Source of the DNA: Sycobia sp. Sy_11
Taxonomy: Eukaryota; Arthropoda; Insecta; Hymenoptera; Epichrysomallidae
Reading direction: 5' to 3'
Assembly (NCBI GenBank): GCA_018907035.1
Contig: JACCIC010000001.1
Span: 3,301,001 to 3,365,000 of the forward strand
Length of the DNA: 64,000 nucleotides
The position numbers and the translations under genes were made by a program. The notes beneath the pieces were generated by a model. The model saw nothing but the letters and a program-made list of their open reading frames with translations. It was not told the DNA's origin and ran no database searches. Shown here one piece after another: positions 50,331 to 62,451 of the stretch (the first letter of the stretch is position 1; each line of letters starts with the position of its first letter).

Positions 50331-50660
50331 CTCGGGGTTGAGATCATTTTTGAAGGCCCCCGAAACTGATTGACTGCGGGAGCGAGTGAGACGGAAATAG
50401 AACCCGAACTCGGCGAGGGTTTGACATTTTTCCACCGACCCGGGGGTATATTAGCGAATTTCGAGACGATTTTTAAGGTCCGGGCCGAAGAGCGCGTGAT
50501 TAATGCACAGATGAGTGCGTTAAAATACCACGGCGATGAGGGGGCTCGCCCGGGTTCTCAAAAGGACGAACGAGGAGAATCTCTTCGTTCGTTTCGAGAC
50601 CAATTTGAGCTCGGTGCTTTATAATAAAGCGAAAAAATATAGCAAAATGCGCTTCATTCT

Positions 50661-51400
50661 TCGCTTTCGTTCGGAATGTATATGTAGAATTCGACGATGA
50701 TATAGTCCTGCGACTTATCCATCACTTTTGAATTATGAGAAGTGGTTACACTGATACTATTTTATTAACCAAACTTCTTTATAGACAATTTCGTTAAAAT
50801 TAAATTATCTCAACAATATAAATTTCGTTATATTCGAGACGAAGTATGTACGTATCTAAAAAATCCACAAGAATGGTCCTCATGCGTTATTTACACTCAC
50901 AGTAGATGAAATTCACTTTCACGAACTTCCGCCGATAATAGGTTATATATAAATTATCTATTATAGTAATGGCAGACGAAAAAAAACCGATTTCATTTGT
51001 CATTTTAATATTAAAATGATAGATAAATATTATTTTCGTATCGAGGTCGTAGAACTTCGCGAGTTTGTGCGAAAAATAGCGTTCAAGCCACTAAGAAATA
51101 TGTCCAATGGATCGCTGTACTTATTGGAATAAATCGAGAAGTTTTAAAGTGAAGATGCGAGCATTAATTTTGCAACAGAGCACTGCAAATATTATTACTG
51201 CAACTTATAGGAGTCTCTGTAAAATCCTCCTTTACAGCCCAAAAAGAGTCCCTAAATTCAGTACTTTTAACATACTCTATCGAAAAAACATAATTAACTA
51301 TACTTTATCTCCGATATCAATTCCATTACCGTCTTCATCGGCATCCCTCTAAAGTCTCCCTAAATTACAAGTTGTTGAAAGCCGCGTGTATGCATGGAAA
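50661..51400. other. AT-rich stretch, no gene seen
   Basis: AT-rich DNA with an 81-codon open frame at 51107-51352 that has no recognisable domain. Confidence 0.6.
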
Positions 51401-52290
51401 AAAGCATAGCTAATACTTAAATCCTCGAAATTCAAATTGCAAACTGTTAAAACTCGAAAAAAAAGGCCAGATGGCAGGCTCTTCGCGCTCTGCCCGAGTG
51501 CGAAGAAATCCAAGCAAAAGAACATCAGAAAAAGGTAGACAGAGAGAGAATGTGAGAGAGAGGGGGGGAGAGGGGAGGGAGGGAGGGAGAGATGGAGAGC
51601 AAAAAGAGGAGCGCTCGAATAGCGCCTAGGCGAAAGGGCGGGTAAGGCGAGAAAGGGAGTCTTCTCTTCCTTCTCCTCCACCCCGTTCGCTCAACCCCCC
51701 TCCTTCGGTTTCCTCTCGTTTAAATCATCGGGCGGCTTCAAAGTTTCGAAGGCGATAAAATAAAAATGTGATACAACACCGTAAAAGGGAGGCCTTTTGT
51801 CGTAAATTCTCGCATTCTTAGACGCGCGTCCGGGTCGGCCTTGGCTCCCTTGCCGGCCGCGACGCGGCCCTCCGAGCGTTCGCGCGGCGCGAGCGCGCGC
51901 TCCTTTGTGTGTAATTATTGGATTACGCAACCGCGGGGGCCCGAGAAAGCGCCGCGTAATCGTTGATTTTAAAGGGAAAGGGGGGAGGGGATCGGGGGTG
52001 TTAGGGGACGCCCGCGTCGCCTTTGTGCGGTGCATTGTGTCCTGCCCGCCGTATAATCCTCGCTCCGATCGTAGGTGGTCGACAGGATATCGTCGGGCCC
52101 GGTCCAGTTCGCGACTTTCGGCAGCGAGAGCCACCCGGGTCGAGAAGGAGTATATTTGGCTTTGATCGGTGCTTCGCTGCATACATACATACACACACAG
52201 ACGCCCACAAATAGTGCTATTGAAAAACTAAATCGCTTATCAGAGGTCGTCGGTGTCTGACCACAGCAGGCTGGTTCTACTTCAAGCATG
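51401..52290. other. CpG-dense island 12
   Basis: Purine-rich strip at 51540-51600, then CpG-dense unique sequence at 51720-52160 with little simple repeat. The 167-codon minus-strand frame at 51691-52194 is Arg/Pro-rich with no domain, and other frames are open across the same DNA. I treat it as a GC effect. Confidence 0.45.
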
Positions 52291-53260
52291 CTTATTATGG
52301 CATTATATGTACACGGTGTTGGCTTTTCATAAAAAGTTGATTAATCTTCAATTAAATGGACTTTTTTAACTAAAACTTACAACGTATACCAAGTTATTTG
52401 AAATAAAACAGATCGGTTATTTGCTCGCTTTTTAATTTCGCCTTGTCTTGAGGACTTAAAAAAAATCATAATTTAACAATTATGCAAATTAAATAGTGAA
52501 ATTAGCCAAAAAAAACAATGTGGAATGTAGGATTACATTTTTAACGTACCTTGAATTTAACTCTTTATAAACTATTGCAATTTTTTATAGATGCATTGAT
52601 TTACTTTGAATACGTAGACTCTTACATATGCTAATCGTAAATTAAATAAGAAAGTGTTTATCATAATGATGTAGAAAATTTTCTTTCGCCTTTCTGTGCA
52701 TATAATCTGAATAATTAAAATAATTAAATTTTGGGCTGGAGTAAAAATCTGATATTGTTGAGTGCAGGACGTTTAACGGATCTTTTCAGTAAATTTTATA
52801 AATTATTGGAGAAGCTATTGAGATGCTATTGTTGAATGTAGTAAGAGGATTTTTAACTTCCATCCAAAGAAGTAGAGGATATCTGAAAAGCATAAGTTCC
52901 ACTTTAACATAAATCAGACAAAAATTAATTTCCATTGTTACTTTCATTGCACATAAGAATTTTACTTGTTTTTAACATAAAACAATAAATTGTTTTAATA
53001 ATACATGATACTATATAGTGAAGGTTTGTATTTGTTAAAGAGATACATATAGATAAATAATTTTGAATCTATTATTCATTTGTACGTAGTATGTTTAAGA
53101 TTAGGTGACATGTAATCTTACGGATGAGCCCTACGAGTGACTTAGAGCGAAACGTACACTAAATTTTCTTTCCTTTTTCACTATAAATTACCACCAATTT
53201 TTGGGAATTGTAAAAAATTTTTATTCTTCATATTTGATAAAACGGTAGAAGGTAGAGGCA
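52291..53260. other. AT-rich stretch, no gene seen
   Basis: AT-rich DNA without microsatellites. A perfect octamer word ATGCAAAT at 52482-52489, followed by TAAA, is the only motif I noted. Confidence 0.65.
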
Positions 53261-54178
53261 CCAGCAGCTTAATTAATGTACATAAGCTTGTGGCGCATAT
53301 TTCATCCTCTGGCGTGGCCGCCAACATTATTTAATTTCACTCGTATAATTTCAATAATGCCGAGTTCTAACGCCCTTCTTGCCTCATTTTTTTTGTCTGC
53401 AAATTTGTATCACTAGAGCCGGTTCATGAGGAATGAATCAAAGCTCAAAAAAAAACGAGGAATAACATTTATTGAATAATTTAATAATCCTATTTGCCTT
53501 ACTGTATACCCAAAGCGAATACCTGTAATTTATAAATTAGAAAATAGTAATCGACGCTTTTCTTTCCGCAATGCAAGCGCGTTGAAGAAAATCTTACGTT
53601 TAATTTCAACTCACAAAACTTCGTTCTTAAATCTCCAATTATTGTAAATCGATACATATGCGCAAAATTTTGGGACTTTAAATTTGCAATGCGATTGAAA
53701 AAGGAATTTTTGATGTATATTAGCAAATTTCATTGTAAAATTCGGGATTAAATTGTTATGATAATCCAAGTGGATTGCAGTACGCACGCGATTACAGGAT
53801 GTCTCGTCAAGGGATAAACGGCGCGAACGATTAAACATCGCCGCGATATCAGTATGATTTATGAAGCGATGGATTTTTCGCAAATACAAATATTAATGAA
53901 CATTTTTACGCGCGGATCTGCGCGCCCGCCTCGACGCCTCGACGGGGCGCGACTTTATCGTCTTGTTTACCTCCGCAGCTTTTAATTATTACCGGGAGCT
54001 GCCGTAAAGGATTTGGATCCTGGATGAAATATAATGAGCAAATGTTAAACAAACGATGTAGCCGGCAGATAACAAAGAAAAACGCTACGGCTAATACACG
54101 CAATGCGCGTGAATTTTCAATGCTCGGCTTTACGTGTCAACTAACAAATATTATTATTGGTCTCGCAGACTTTGGAAA
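53261..54178. other. Intermediate-composition segment, candidate regulatory
   Basis: Moderate CpG content without microsatellites, including a GGCGTGGCCGCC block at about 53313-53324 and a CpG-dense piece at 53905-54005. Open frames of 92 and 65 codons on the minus strand have no domain. Composition suggests possible constraint; function is unknown. Confidence 0.35.
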
Positions 54179-54254
54179 ATATCGTTATAATGTAATATCG
54201 ATAGAGTATATAATATATAACGTTATAATATATAACGATATAATATCGTTATAA
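54179..54254. repeat. Nested palindrome cluster
   Basis: The 12-mer ATATCGTTATAA occurs at 54179-54190 and 54243-54254. Between them are a perfect 12-bp palindrome TATAACGTTATA (54216-54227) and a 21-bp palindrome with 10-bp arms and one central base (54232-54252). Together they can form alternative hairpins or cruciforms. Confidence 0.85.
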
Positions 54255-54890
54255 TCACAGTTGAACTGTCCTTTTTTATACACACTATCGTAATAAAAGT
54301 TAAAATATCAAAACTACTACTAAGAAGGCATAAATATATAAATGTTAGTAAAGGATAATCCGATTGCCCCCACCACCAAATTTGCCAAAATTTGCTTCCT
54401 TCAATGTTTCCACTTGGACTCTTAAAGCATAAAAAAGTATAAAAAAATCCAACAAATATTTTTGTAATTTTTTACGGTTCCAGCGTTCTTAATCTAAAAT
54501 TGTTTATGTTCCGCTTCAGCTAAGGGTTCGCGGAAAAACTGTGGCGTCTGAAATGGTCAAGTCCATGAAGTTTTACGACATCGTCCGGTATGATAGCCTT
54601 GTTTACATATCACTTTGTCTTACGGCAAAACCTCCAAAAAGTTCCAAAGTACAGTTTACCACCGCAGATTCCCGGCCTAAACTAAATAAGCGCTGATTCG
54701 CACTTGGGCTTGCGCAGAATGTAAACACCAGCTATACATAATTGCGGATGAAGCGAACGAGATTTTTGCAACGCCGACCGGACGAAGCGACGTCTGGACG
54801 AATCCGCATCCGGTAAAATATATTCCTTCGGAAACGAACGAAAGCACAACTAATGAAGAAGTAAATAAATCGCATCCGATCCTGGCATTG

Positions 54891-54893
<3 letters not shown>

Positions 54894-54937
<44 letters not shown>
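54894..54937. repeat. (TG)n microsatellite
   Basis: A 44-bp TG array in CpG-rich sequence. Confidence 0.96.
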
Positions 54938-54940
<3 letters not shown>

Positions 54941-55323
54941 ACACTAAGTTTCGCGGAAACTGTTGCGCGGCAGAGCGCAGGAATCGGCAAGAAAGGACGT
55001 CCGCGGCAAATCGTTAATAAAATGTGCGGCAGCTGTGAGCACACGGCCGAGTCCTGAAATTAAATGGAAGTAACGATGCCGAGAATCGATCGCTCGGCGC
55101 GGAAGGCAATGTAAACAAATCAACCGGCCTTAACGACGCACGTCTCGCGCGCGCGGACAAGGAGTACTAAGACACGCTCGCCGGATTCCGGGATCGGTTC
55201 ATCAATCAATTCGGTTTCTTCTCTTCTTCTTAAATTTTTTTTCTCCTTCCTTCGTCCTCTTTTTCCTTCGCCGCCGAGTCCCCGTCCCCGTGTCTTATTT
55301 TATTCCGTTTTCCCGGATCAGGC

Positions 55324-55325
<2 letters not shown>

Positions 55326-55396
<71 letters not shown>

Positions 55397-55398
55397 TA
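55326..55398. repeat. (TA)n microsatellite
   Basis: About 73 bp of TA with one C interruption near the right end. Confidence 0.96.
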
Positions 55399-55589
55399 AG
55401 AGAAAGAGAGATAACGACCTATGAGGAACTATTAAACAGAGCGTATAATGCATGTACACGGCGTACGAAGGAGCGAGCCTGTTTAATTCGTGCGACTCCA
55501 CATGGAATTCTAAGTTACGTTCCGTCGTCGCGCTATCGACGGGGCGCATCAAGCTGTGCATATCCTTTTATTTTATTATTCCACTTTTA

Positions 55590-55594
<5 letters not shown>

Positions 55595-55648
<54 letters not shown>
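55595..55648. repeat. (TA)n microsatellite
   Basis: A 54-bp TA array about 200 bp after the previous one. The unique DNA between the two arrays is CpG-containing. Confidence 0.97.
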
Positions 55649-55649
<1 letters not shown>

Positions 55650-55852
55650 CCAAAAGCCGAGCGTTCGCCAGGTGAAGGGACGGCAGTTTGGGTACTTTAC
55701 AAATTTATACAATATACATCTACATAACGAGATGCGCCGCAGTTTTACGAACGCGGTCTACCCATATGTGTACAATGCGAGCGCGTGCGAGTTAAAAAAA
55801 AAACAAGGAAAAAAATAGGGAATAAACAGGGATGCAAATGAGCGTGGCTGTA

Positions 55853-55873
55853 CACACACGCGCGCGCGCGCAG
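55853..55873. repeat. (CA)n-(CG)n composite (Z-DNA-prone)
   Basis: About 21 bp of alternation in which CA units pass into CG units, like the tracts at 31670 and 39203. Confidence 0.85.
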
Positions 55874-56337
55874 ACACACCGACGCAGCCGCGGCGTGTTT
55901 TTTGTAGCTTTCAAAATTAAACGTTTATAACGCGTCGATAATTGCCCCCGCGGCTCCCGCGGCACTAAAGATTTTATCAATTTTTTTTTCTCCTCGGCCG
56001 CTCGCGCGTTTCGCGTTTCGCCGCCGCCGAATGTTGTGCAAAAAATACAGCGCGCGTCCTTATCCCCTATAGATCCGCGCCGGCGTTGATAGATGTGTAT
56101 ATATATATGCGCATATACGTCTATGTGTGTGCATATGTATAATAAAAAAGCCTTTGCAAAAATGAAAAATCCCGCGCGTGGAGTTTCTCGTGAGGAGAGA
56201 AAAAAAGTTCGCGCGCACGCGCTCGCGTTTAACAATTTTACCGTTTCACTCATCATCCGAGGTGTGTATAAGACTGTTAGAGAGAGAAGGGAGTAAAGAA
56301 AGAGAGTGAGAGAGCGAGAGGGCGAGAGAGGGAAAGG

Positions 56338-56344
<7 letters not shown>

Positions 56345-56386
<42 letters not shown>
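56345..56386. repeat. (GA)n microsatellite
   Basis: A GA array of about 42 bp inside a longer purine strip (about 56275-56405). Confidence 0.95.
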
Positions 56387-56387
<1 letters not shown>

Positions 56388-56524
56388 AAGAGAAAGAGAG
56401 AGAAGAACGCTCGGCGGCAAAAATTTCCTGAGCTGCTCCCTACTTACTTTACGCTTGAAGCACGGCTTCGAGCAACTGTATAACTCGTTGGCCTTTTTTT
56501 CTCACAGCATATATACAATATATA

Positions 56525-56527
<3 letters not shown>

Positions 56528-56580
<53 letters not shown>
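56528..56580. repeat. (TA)n microsatellite
   Basis: A 53-bp TA array. Confidence 0.97.
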
Positions 56581-56583
<3 letters not shown>

Positions 56584-56741
56584 GACACACATACGCACAC
56601 GCTACCGTACGTTAATCTCATACACCGAAATTTGAACCGAAAAAGAAGAAAAATATACACATCTTTATATATACATATATTTATTGTAAGGTTAGTGTAC
56701 CTTTTCCTCTACTTCTCAGTTAGTACTAGGAATTTTGTTGC

Positions 56742-56769
56742 TAGAGAGAGAGAGAGAGAGAGAGAGAGA
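56742..56769. repeat. (GA)n microsatellite
   Basis: A 28-bp GA array. Confidence 0.95.
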
Positions 56770-57442
56770 ATCTGTCCGTTCGGCCGTTCTTCCCGGAAGG
56801 TCTATGACCCGCACACTCTTCCGACGGTAATTCCGCATGTTCATCGTATACATATAGTTACGTGGAAAAAAAATTTGGAAGCTAGAAAATGAGAATAGAA
56901 GCGAATGAGAGATATATACATCCGGTACGCTCACACCGACACACGCCAAAATGTAAACTTAAATTAGCGTTACGCGGCATTTGCAAATTGCGACGCATAA
57001 CCCTGCGCGTCGCTGCATTGCCACCGGCGGTTCATTCGGACGTGTATAAATTAGATAATCGTTTTGGATTTACTGCACTGGCGCGGCGCAATCGCGTCCG
57101 TTTAAATTTATCGTGATACGCGCCACGACATTGGCTCGCACGGACCGTATTGCACGAATTGCTTGACACACCGGGCCTGCCAACTATTGTCTTTCCGCTT
57201 CCAACAAAAATCTCTTCGCCGCCCCTTATCACCTTGTTCGGTCTTGACATTCGTACTGTATGTATTTTTGCTTTGCTGTGGGCGATATAAATGGAGAAGG
57301 GAATAGAGCAAATGTGTCGCAAAGAAGTTCTGATGGATAAAGCAAGGAAAATTCACCAGGAAATAATTATCCGCCGATGTTTTGTGTGACTAATTGCCGA
57401 AATCTTGATTGTAATTATAAAATTATCGTATAATATGCGTCC

Positions 57443-57444
<2 letters not shown>

Positions 57445-57495
<51 letters not shown>
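57445..57495. repeat. (TA)n microsatellite
   Basis: A 51-bp TA array at the right edge of the island. Confidence 0.97.
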
Positions 57496-57501
<6 letters not shown>

Positions 57502-57600
57502 CCGTATATCTTATCCATATATACACATGCGCGCCCGCGAGCCTGTGTGTTTGCCTGTTAAGTTACCACACACTGGAGTTACGGAGCTAGAATAGCGCAG

Positions 57601-58590
57601 TGATCAAGAATGTATATGAAGCAATGAAAATCGAAAATATTGATACTCCATCAGACAGCCAATGAAAGATAAATGTATAGGACAGATAAATGTGCATGAG
57701 TGTACATTAATACAGAAAATGTACACGAACAGATAAATGTATAGGAAAATAAGCGAAAATTTCTTTAATAAATTTATTTCATAATCTCCTCAATTGTGCT
57801 GTAAGCGATTAAAAGGCATGTTGTTTCAGTAGCATATTATTTTTTATTGTATTATGAAAATTTTTGTAAATTTTAACCAATCATCGATTATATCAGTAAA
57901 CAAAGTTGAAAAGTTTTTTAATTTATTCATAGAATAATTTGTTATAATTTAACGAATTCGGAAGAGTGTGCTAAAAGGTCGTTGTTTGTCATTAATTTCT
58001 GTAATGAAATAAAATATTTTTTACTTTATGAAGCTGTTAATTCGATATAAAAAATAATTATTTAAATTTGAAAATTTTAGAAAAGGAGCAGTCAGTTGGC
58101 TGATCCGGTAAAGGCGTCCGTTTATTTACTAACTTTAAACGCCGGACTTTATTCAGCAAGTCAAGACTGCTCGTTGGTTACCGTCAACGAAATTTTTCAG
58201 AGGCTCTTTACAAAAAGTGTCTATCGGATTTTTCAGTGGCAGAAATTCAGCTCGGTAAATATATATGTCTCATAAAAGAACTGTATAATAAGTATATTTA
58301 TATGTAAATAAGTAAAATTTAAAAAATGTATTGAATAAGTTGAGCTTTTTAGCAAATAGGAACTATGTAGATGGCATCACAGTAAATATCTGCGACGGAG
58401 TTGCTCGACATTACAGCGGCTTCATCTGCAGTAAAGTAAACGATGCAAGATATAATCTTATCATACTGAAATGGAAACCATTGTCGATCAATTGAATCTA
58501 GTTTTCAAAATCAACCTAACCTTAAAATCCAAACATAACGTATAGTGAATTTCATTTAGACTTACTTACTAACTATACTATAAGTACAAT
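57601..58590. other. AT-rich stretch with a structured element
   Basis: AT-rich DNA. Three near-copies of AGATAAATGT lie within 57668-57745, two of them followed by ATAGGA, a small degenerate direct repeat. The hairpin and A-box-like element at 58086-58172 is annotated separately. No protein-coding frame is supported. Confidence 0.55.
58086..58172 (+). ncRNA. 87-nt stable hairpin with a tRNA A-box-like motif (candidate structured RNA or SINE head)
   Basis: The ends form a perfect 8-bp inverted repeat (GAGCAGTC at 58086-58093 with GACTGCTC at 58165-58172). Inside, TTG/CAA, GCTGA/TCAGC (58099-58103 with 58153-58157) and a bulged 9-bp stem (58109-58117 with 58139-58142 and 58147-58151) pair in register. 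That gives about 25 pairs and a loop of 21 nt. TGGCTGATCCGG at 58097-58108 matches 11 of 12 positions of the tRNA A-box, and the D-arm-like part through AAGGCG resembles class II (Leu/Ser) tRNAs, whose length this equals. No good B-box is present, only a one-base-deleted CAAGACT-like match at 58162. Possible readings are a pre-miRNA, a decayed tRNA-derived SINE head or another structured RNA. The structure is visible; expression is unknown. Confidence 0.4.
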
Positions 58591-58944
58591 GATTCTTGAA
58601 AACTGATGATCTTTAATAAATTGGCCCGGTGAAACGGGTGCATACGTACGCTTTTTACCCAAGTTCCATTTTGATCCCTTGAGCGGACGAAGCGCAAGAT
58701 CGATCGCATATAGTGCATAAAGACGCAGAAAAGGATATACAGACCTACTATCGAGAGACAGAGAAGAATTCGCTGGGATATGAGAAACCACTGTAGGTAA
58801 AGGGAAGAGTGGTAGGTGGGGAAGGGGGGGGGAGGCCGAGGAACGGAGAAGAAGCCGAGCCAGCGCGGCAGCTCACCTCGGGTGTTATAAGGACGAAACG
58901 CCGGCCGCGGCGCGCGCGCGGCCCCGCGAAAAAGGCGGCCCCGT

Positions 58945-59065
58945 GACGTTACAGCGCGGGCTTGAGAGAGAGCCGATGTTTAGGTTGTTTGACTTGGCGG
59001 CCGTGCAGCGCTCTGTAATTATCTCGCCTGGCATGTAACTGCCTCACAGCTCCGGTCCGCTTTTC
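58945..59065. promoter_or_regulatory. Repeat-free block with a homeodomain-like core, candidate conserved element
   Basis: About 120 bp of non-repetitive, balanced sequence, with words such as GTGACGTTACAGCG (CRE-like TGACGT near 58943), TTGGCGGCCGTGCAGCG and TCTGTAATTATCTCG (TAATTA-type core near 59015). It is flanked by CpG-dense and GA-rich DNA. Its composition is what I would expect of a deeply conserved insect non-coding element, but conservation cannot be seen here. Confidence 0.25.
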
Positions 59066-59390
59066 TCCCCCTCCCGTCCCTCCCTCCCCCAGCCGCACTA
59101 GCGGTCCGCCTCCTCTCTGCATTATATATCCGAAAAATCCCCGTGCGGGAGAGAGAGAGAGAGAGTGAGAGGGGGGCAGAAAAGGGACCGCGAGCTTATA
59201 CGAAGTCAGGCGGACCGGTTTTTCGACTGCCTCCCTCTCTTTCTCTCTCGCTGCCTCTCCCTGTCTCTTCAACTTCGCGTTTATTCCGCAATGCCGTTGA
59301 CTCTGCGTATTATACTCGTATGTATGCACTGTATTTTTCCGTCCTCGGGCATTATATTACGTTTGCGATGATTTAAAACCGAGAAGGACG

Positions 59391-59430
59391 GGAGAGAGAG
59401 GGGGAGAGAGAGAGAGAGAGCGAGAGAGAG
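59391..59430. repeat. (GA)n tract with GGGG and C interruptions
   Basis: A GA array of about 40 bp with two short interruptions. Confidence 0.93.
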
Positions 59431-60060
59431 AATGAAAGTGTGGGAAGGAGAGAAGGACGATACCAAGCTATTGTGACAATTCTCTGTCGCCTTAAACATA
59501 CATGGGAGATTGCGCGAGAATTCCATTCTCCCCTCACGCGCTCCTCACTTCACCCACCCACAGCTTTTGGTCGGCTTATTTGGGTTATATGGCACGCTTT
59601 AAGAGGATGCTTTATATACGTTTCGAATGCAATTTACGTCGCGCCCTCTTTGGAAGGAGTTTCTCTCCCTCTCTCTCTTTCTCCCTCTCCCTCTCTCTGT
59701 CTCGCCCCATCTCTCTTTCTTTCGTTTTGTTGCTCGCGTGTATACAAATGATTATTTAAGGATGTTTGACTTCTTCAAAGAGGGACTTTCGGAGGTTAAT
59801 GCTTTTTGATATACATATATATACAAACGAAGCCGATGAGAGACCGAGACGCCTTTTGTTGGCCAGGTTCGCTTGAGAAAAAAAAGGGGGACAAGGGCTC
59901 GAGTTTTATTTTTATATAGCGGGAATTGTGGAGGTACATCCCAGTCTATCTATACTAAATTCTTGCTTATTTGATTTGCGAAAAATCTGCCCGGGATACA
60001 TAATGGGCTACGCTATTAAATTCTTCTTATCCCTTATTGTTCTCTTTCTTTCTTTTACAA

Positions 60061-60990
60061 ACTGACGTGGTTTCGGTTTCGCTGATCGTTTTATAATTTA
60101 ATCGATGCTCCAACTATAGTATTATTATATGCTTTTTGGACTTTTTAAGTATAAAAAATGCCCTCAATTCCCCTATGAAAATTTTAGTTTGAATCGGGAA
60201 TAGATTCGTGAATTATACCGTTAGAAAAAAGTTGGACACACATATTTAGATTTTGAATAAAAAAACTATGATTGGTTTTTTTATAGAATTTAATGCAATA
60301 TTTTTTTAAATATCGCTGTATGATTATGTAATTCTATTACATACATCGAATTAGATACACTGTTTATAATTAATTTTTTTTCGACGTCCAGAATGACGCC
60401 ACACGGCGCATTTTTTTAAATTATCAGTGTACTTATATCTTGAAAATTGTTATATTTCTTTTATGTGGAAAACATGTGAAAACAATAAAACTAATAAAAT
60501 AAATTTGTGTTGGGTTAAGTCGCCAACATTTGACCTTGTATCGAATAATTCGAGTGTGTGCACGAGTGTAACTCTTGCATACAAACTTCTATATAATTCT
60601 TTGCTAATAATCAACAGTAGCGAAATCTGAAACTAGTAATTTAATCAATCACAAGCACGGCTAACTTCCTGTTGCTGAAGATCTCTCATCAGTAATTATT
60701 CGTCGGTCGAAGTTCAATGACAATAATTGTGTAAAGACAATATTATACAAGAAATACTCTTAAAGATTGAATATAAATATAAATTAGAATTTTCGATGTT
60801 GGTGTTATAAATGTTCCGAACAATAGTCTTTAACTTTATTATGGCTATTTTTTTAATTAAAAAACCTAACGTCTCAACTCTCAAATATACAGTTTACTTA
60901 GAAAATTTAATTTTTTTCATAAATTTAATTTATCTTGTTTAAAAAAAGCCTTCACGTATACTCCTTATAAAGTAAATCTCATATTGGGCT
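60061..60990. other. AT-rich stretch, no gene seen
   Basis: AT-rich DNA. A 67-codon frame at 60427-60630 has no recognisable domain. Confidence 0.6.
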
Positions 60991-62205
60991 TAATCCCCTA
61001 AGAGTTTTCGTCGACGTTTTACATCGTGAAGTGCGGAACTATATTCAAATTTCTGAGAAATATATATATTGAATTATATTTTAATTCAAAAATAAATCTG
61101 ATTTCCACGTTAGTTCCCATAATAGCTATGATATGAAACCGAGTTCGAACTGGTGACAAGGAGCGTTTCTTGCAGACTTCACAACTGTCTCGAAAAGTTT
61201 CGTGTGCAGTATCCCACATTTTGGCTCGTCGCGACAAGCGCGCCGATCGGGGAGACATTTAAGATAAATACACTTCAAAAATTGCAAAAGTGGCCATCTA
61301 GATTGAACTATAATGACAACCGCGCGAGTCAGCACAGTCGTCACGCGAGCCTCGTCTACATGTGAAACAGGCGCGTCTTTGAGCTATTCAAAAAGTTGAT
61401 ATTTCCGAAATTGAAGTTCCTAGGTTAGGTCCGAGCATTTTTTCAAAACTTCCGAGAACAAAGAAACTAAGCAACATAATCTTATTCAATTTTCATGACG
61501 ATCGTGTTTCTGAGAGAGAAAAAAATTGGAATCTTTCCCTATTGAAAGCGAACCTTTAAAAAAAAAAAAACGAATGGGAAGAACTCGGCAGACTATAATA
61601 TATAGACGATACTTAGGCGAAGTCGTTTCGTCCTAAAATCTAACGTGTATATATTATGATTCTACAGTGCAGGAGGAAAAAAGCCATCATTTATTATGAC
61701 ATTAACTTCGTGCTTCCTCTCTTCTTTCTCACTCTCTCCCACCCTCGCTCTCTCCCACAACTGCTGCGAGGAGATGTATATACACGAACTCGTTTAAAAA
61801 AGCACACATACGCTGTAGAATGCAAATCCGTGGCCGGGCTGGTAACGCGAATACGTTGGCAAACATTGTATTAGCATACAAAAGGGAATTAATCTAGATT
61901 TTTCTGTGCTTCACCCCCTCCCCTTCCATTTCTCGCACTCGCAGAAACGAGCACGGATCCAACGTACGAATATATATGCGTGCGGTAGAAAGGGCGGCGC
62001 TCGCATTTGCCGGACGCCGCTCGTTACACATTCGAGCTTTTCCGCGTGCAAACAGACGCTGATATTGCATTATGTAATATGTTTTAATATTTATTAGCGC
62101 GAGAGTCTGTTATCGGCTGATCTTCAAGCTCCGCTAATCCGTGCCCCCCGATTTTAATCGCTGCTTGTTGTTCGCGCTCTATCACTCCGACTCCCCCGCC
62201 CCCCT

Positions 62206-62215
62206 CGCCATCTTG
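62206..62215 (-). promoter_or_regulatory. YY1/Pho-type site
   Basis: CGCCATCTTG on the plus strand (CAAGATGGCG on the minus strand) is a near-ideal YY1 motif. It lies in CpG-rich sequence next to a C-rich strip. There is no long GAGA tract nearby, unlike at 19366. Confidence 0.3.
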
Positions 62216-62451
62216 TTTCAATGTTCCCGCGGTAGTCCGAAAAATCAAAGAATAGATAAGCATCGACCGAAAAGCCGACGAGACGCTTCTCTTCGTATTT
62301 ATAATAATGCAATACAAACGGCTAAAAATACACCGTCCACGGAATTCCCGCGCATGGATGAAGAGGGGAGGTGAAAGTATATCTGATCCTAGATGATTTA
62401 TGTATTCGTCTCAAATTAAGCGTTTTTTCTTCTATAATTTTTCTGCGCAAG

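Larger units (their letters stand above)
54255..57600. other. CpG-dense, microsatellite-rich island 13
   Basis: After a short AT-rich lead this is the longest island. It has a TG array, four TA arrays and GA arrays, with CpG-dense unique pieces at 54760-54880, 54950-55200, 55650-55780, 55900-56090 and 56930-57200. Open frames up to 154 codons are CpG-driven or array-driven, and none shows a domain. Confidence 0.5.
58591..60060. other. CpG-dense island 14
   Basis: CpG-dense sequence at 58845-59110 includes a GC run near 58908-58921. Directly after it, 58970-59060 is repeat-free and looks like a compact regulatory block. GA-rich and CT-rich strips follow (59150-59260, 59390-59440, 59660-59715). 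Open frames up to 126 codons are CpG- or strip-driven. Confidence 0.5.

Noticed and set aside
50339..50371. Similarity to the bantam microRNA (TGAGATCATTTT followed by GAA and later CTGATT)
   Set aside because: The first 12 bases match, but the remainder needs insertions and no star-strand partner or hairpin is present. The hymenopteran form of the microRNA also differs in the middle. Chance match.
51691..52194. 167-codon minus-strand open frame
   Set aside because: Arg/Pro-rich translation of CpG-dense DNA with overlapping open frames on both strands and no domain.
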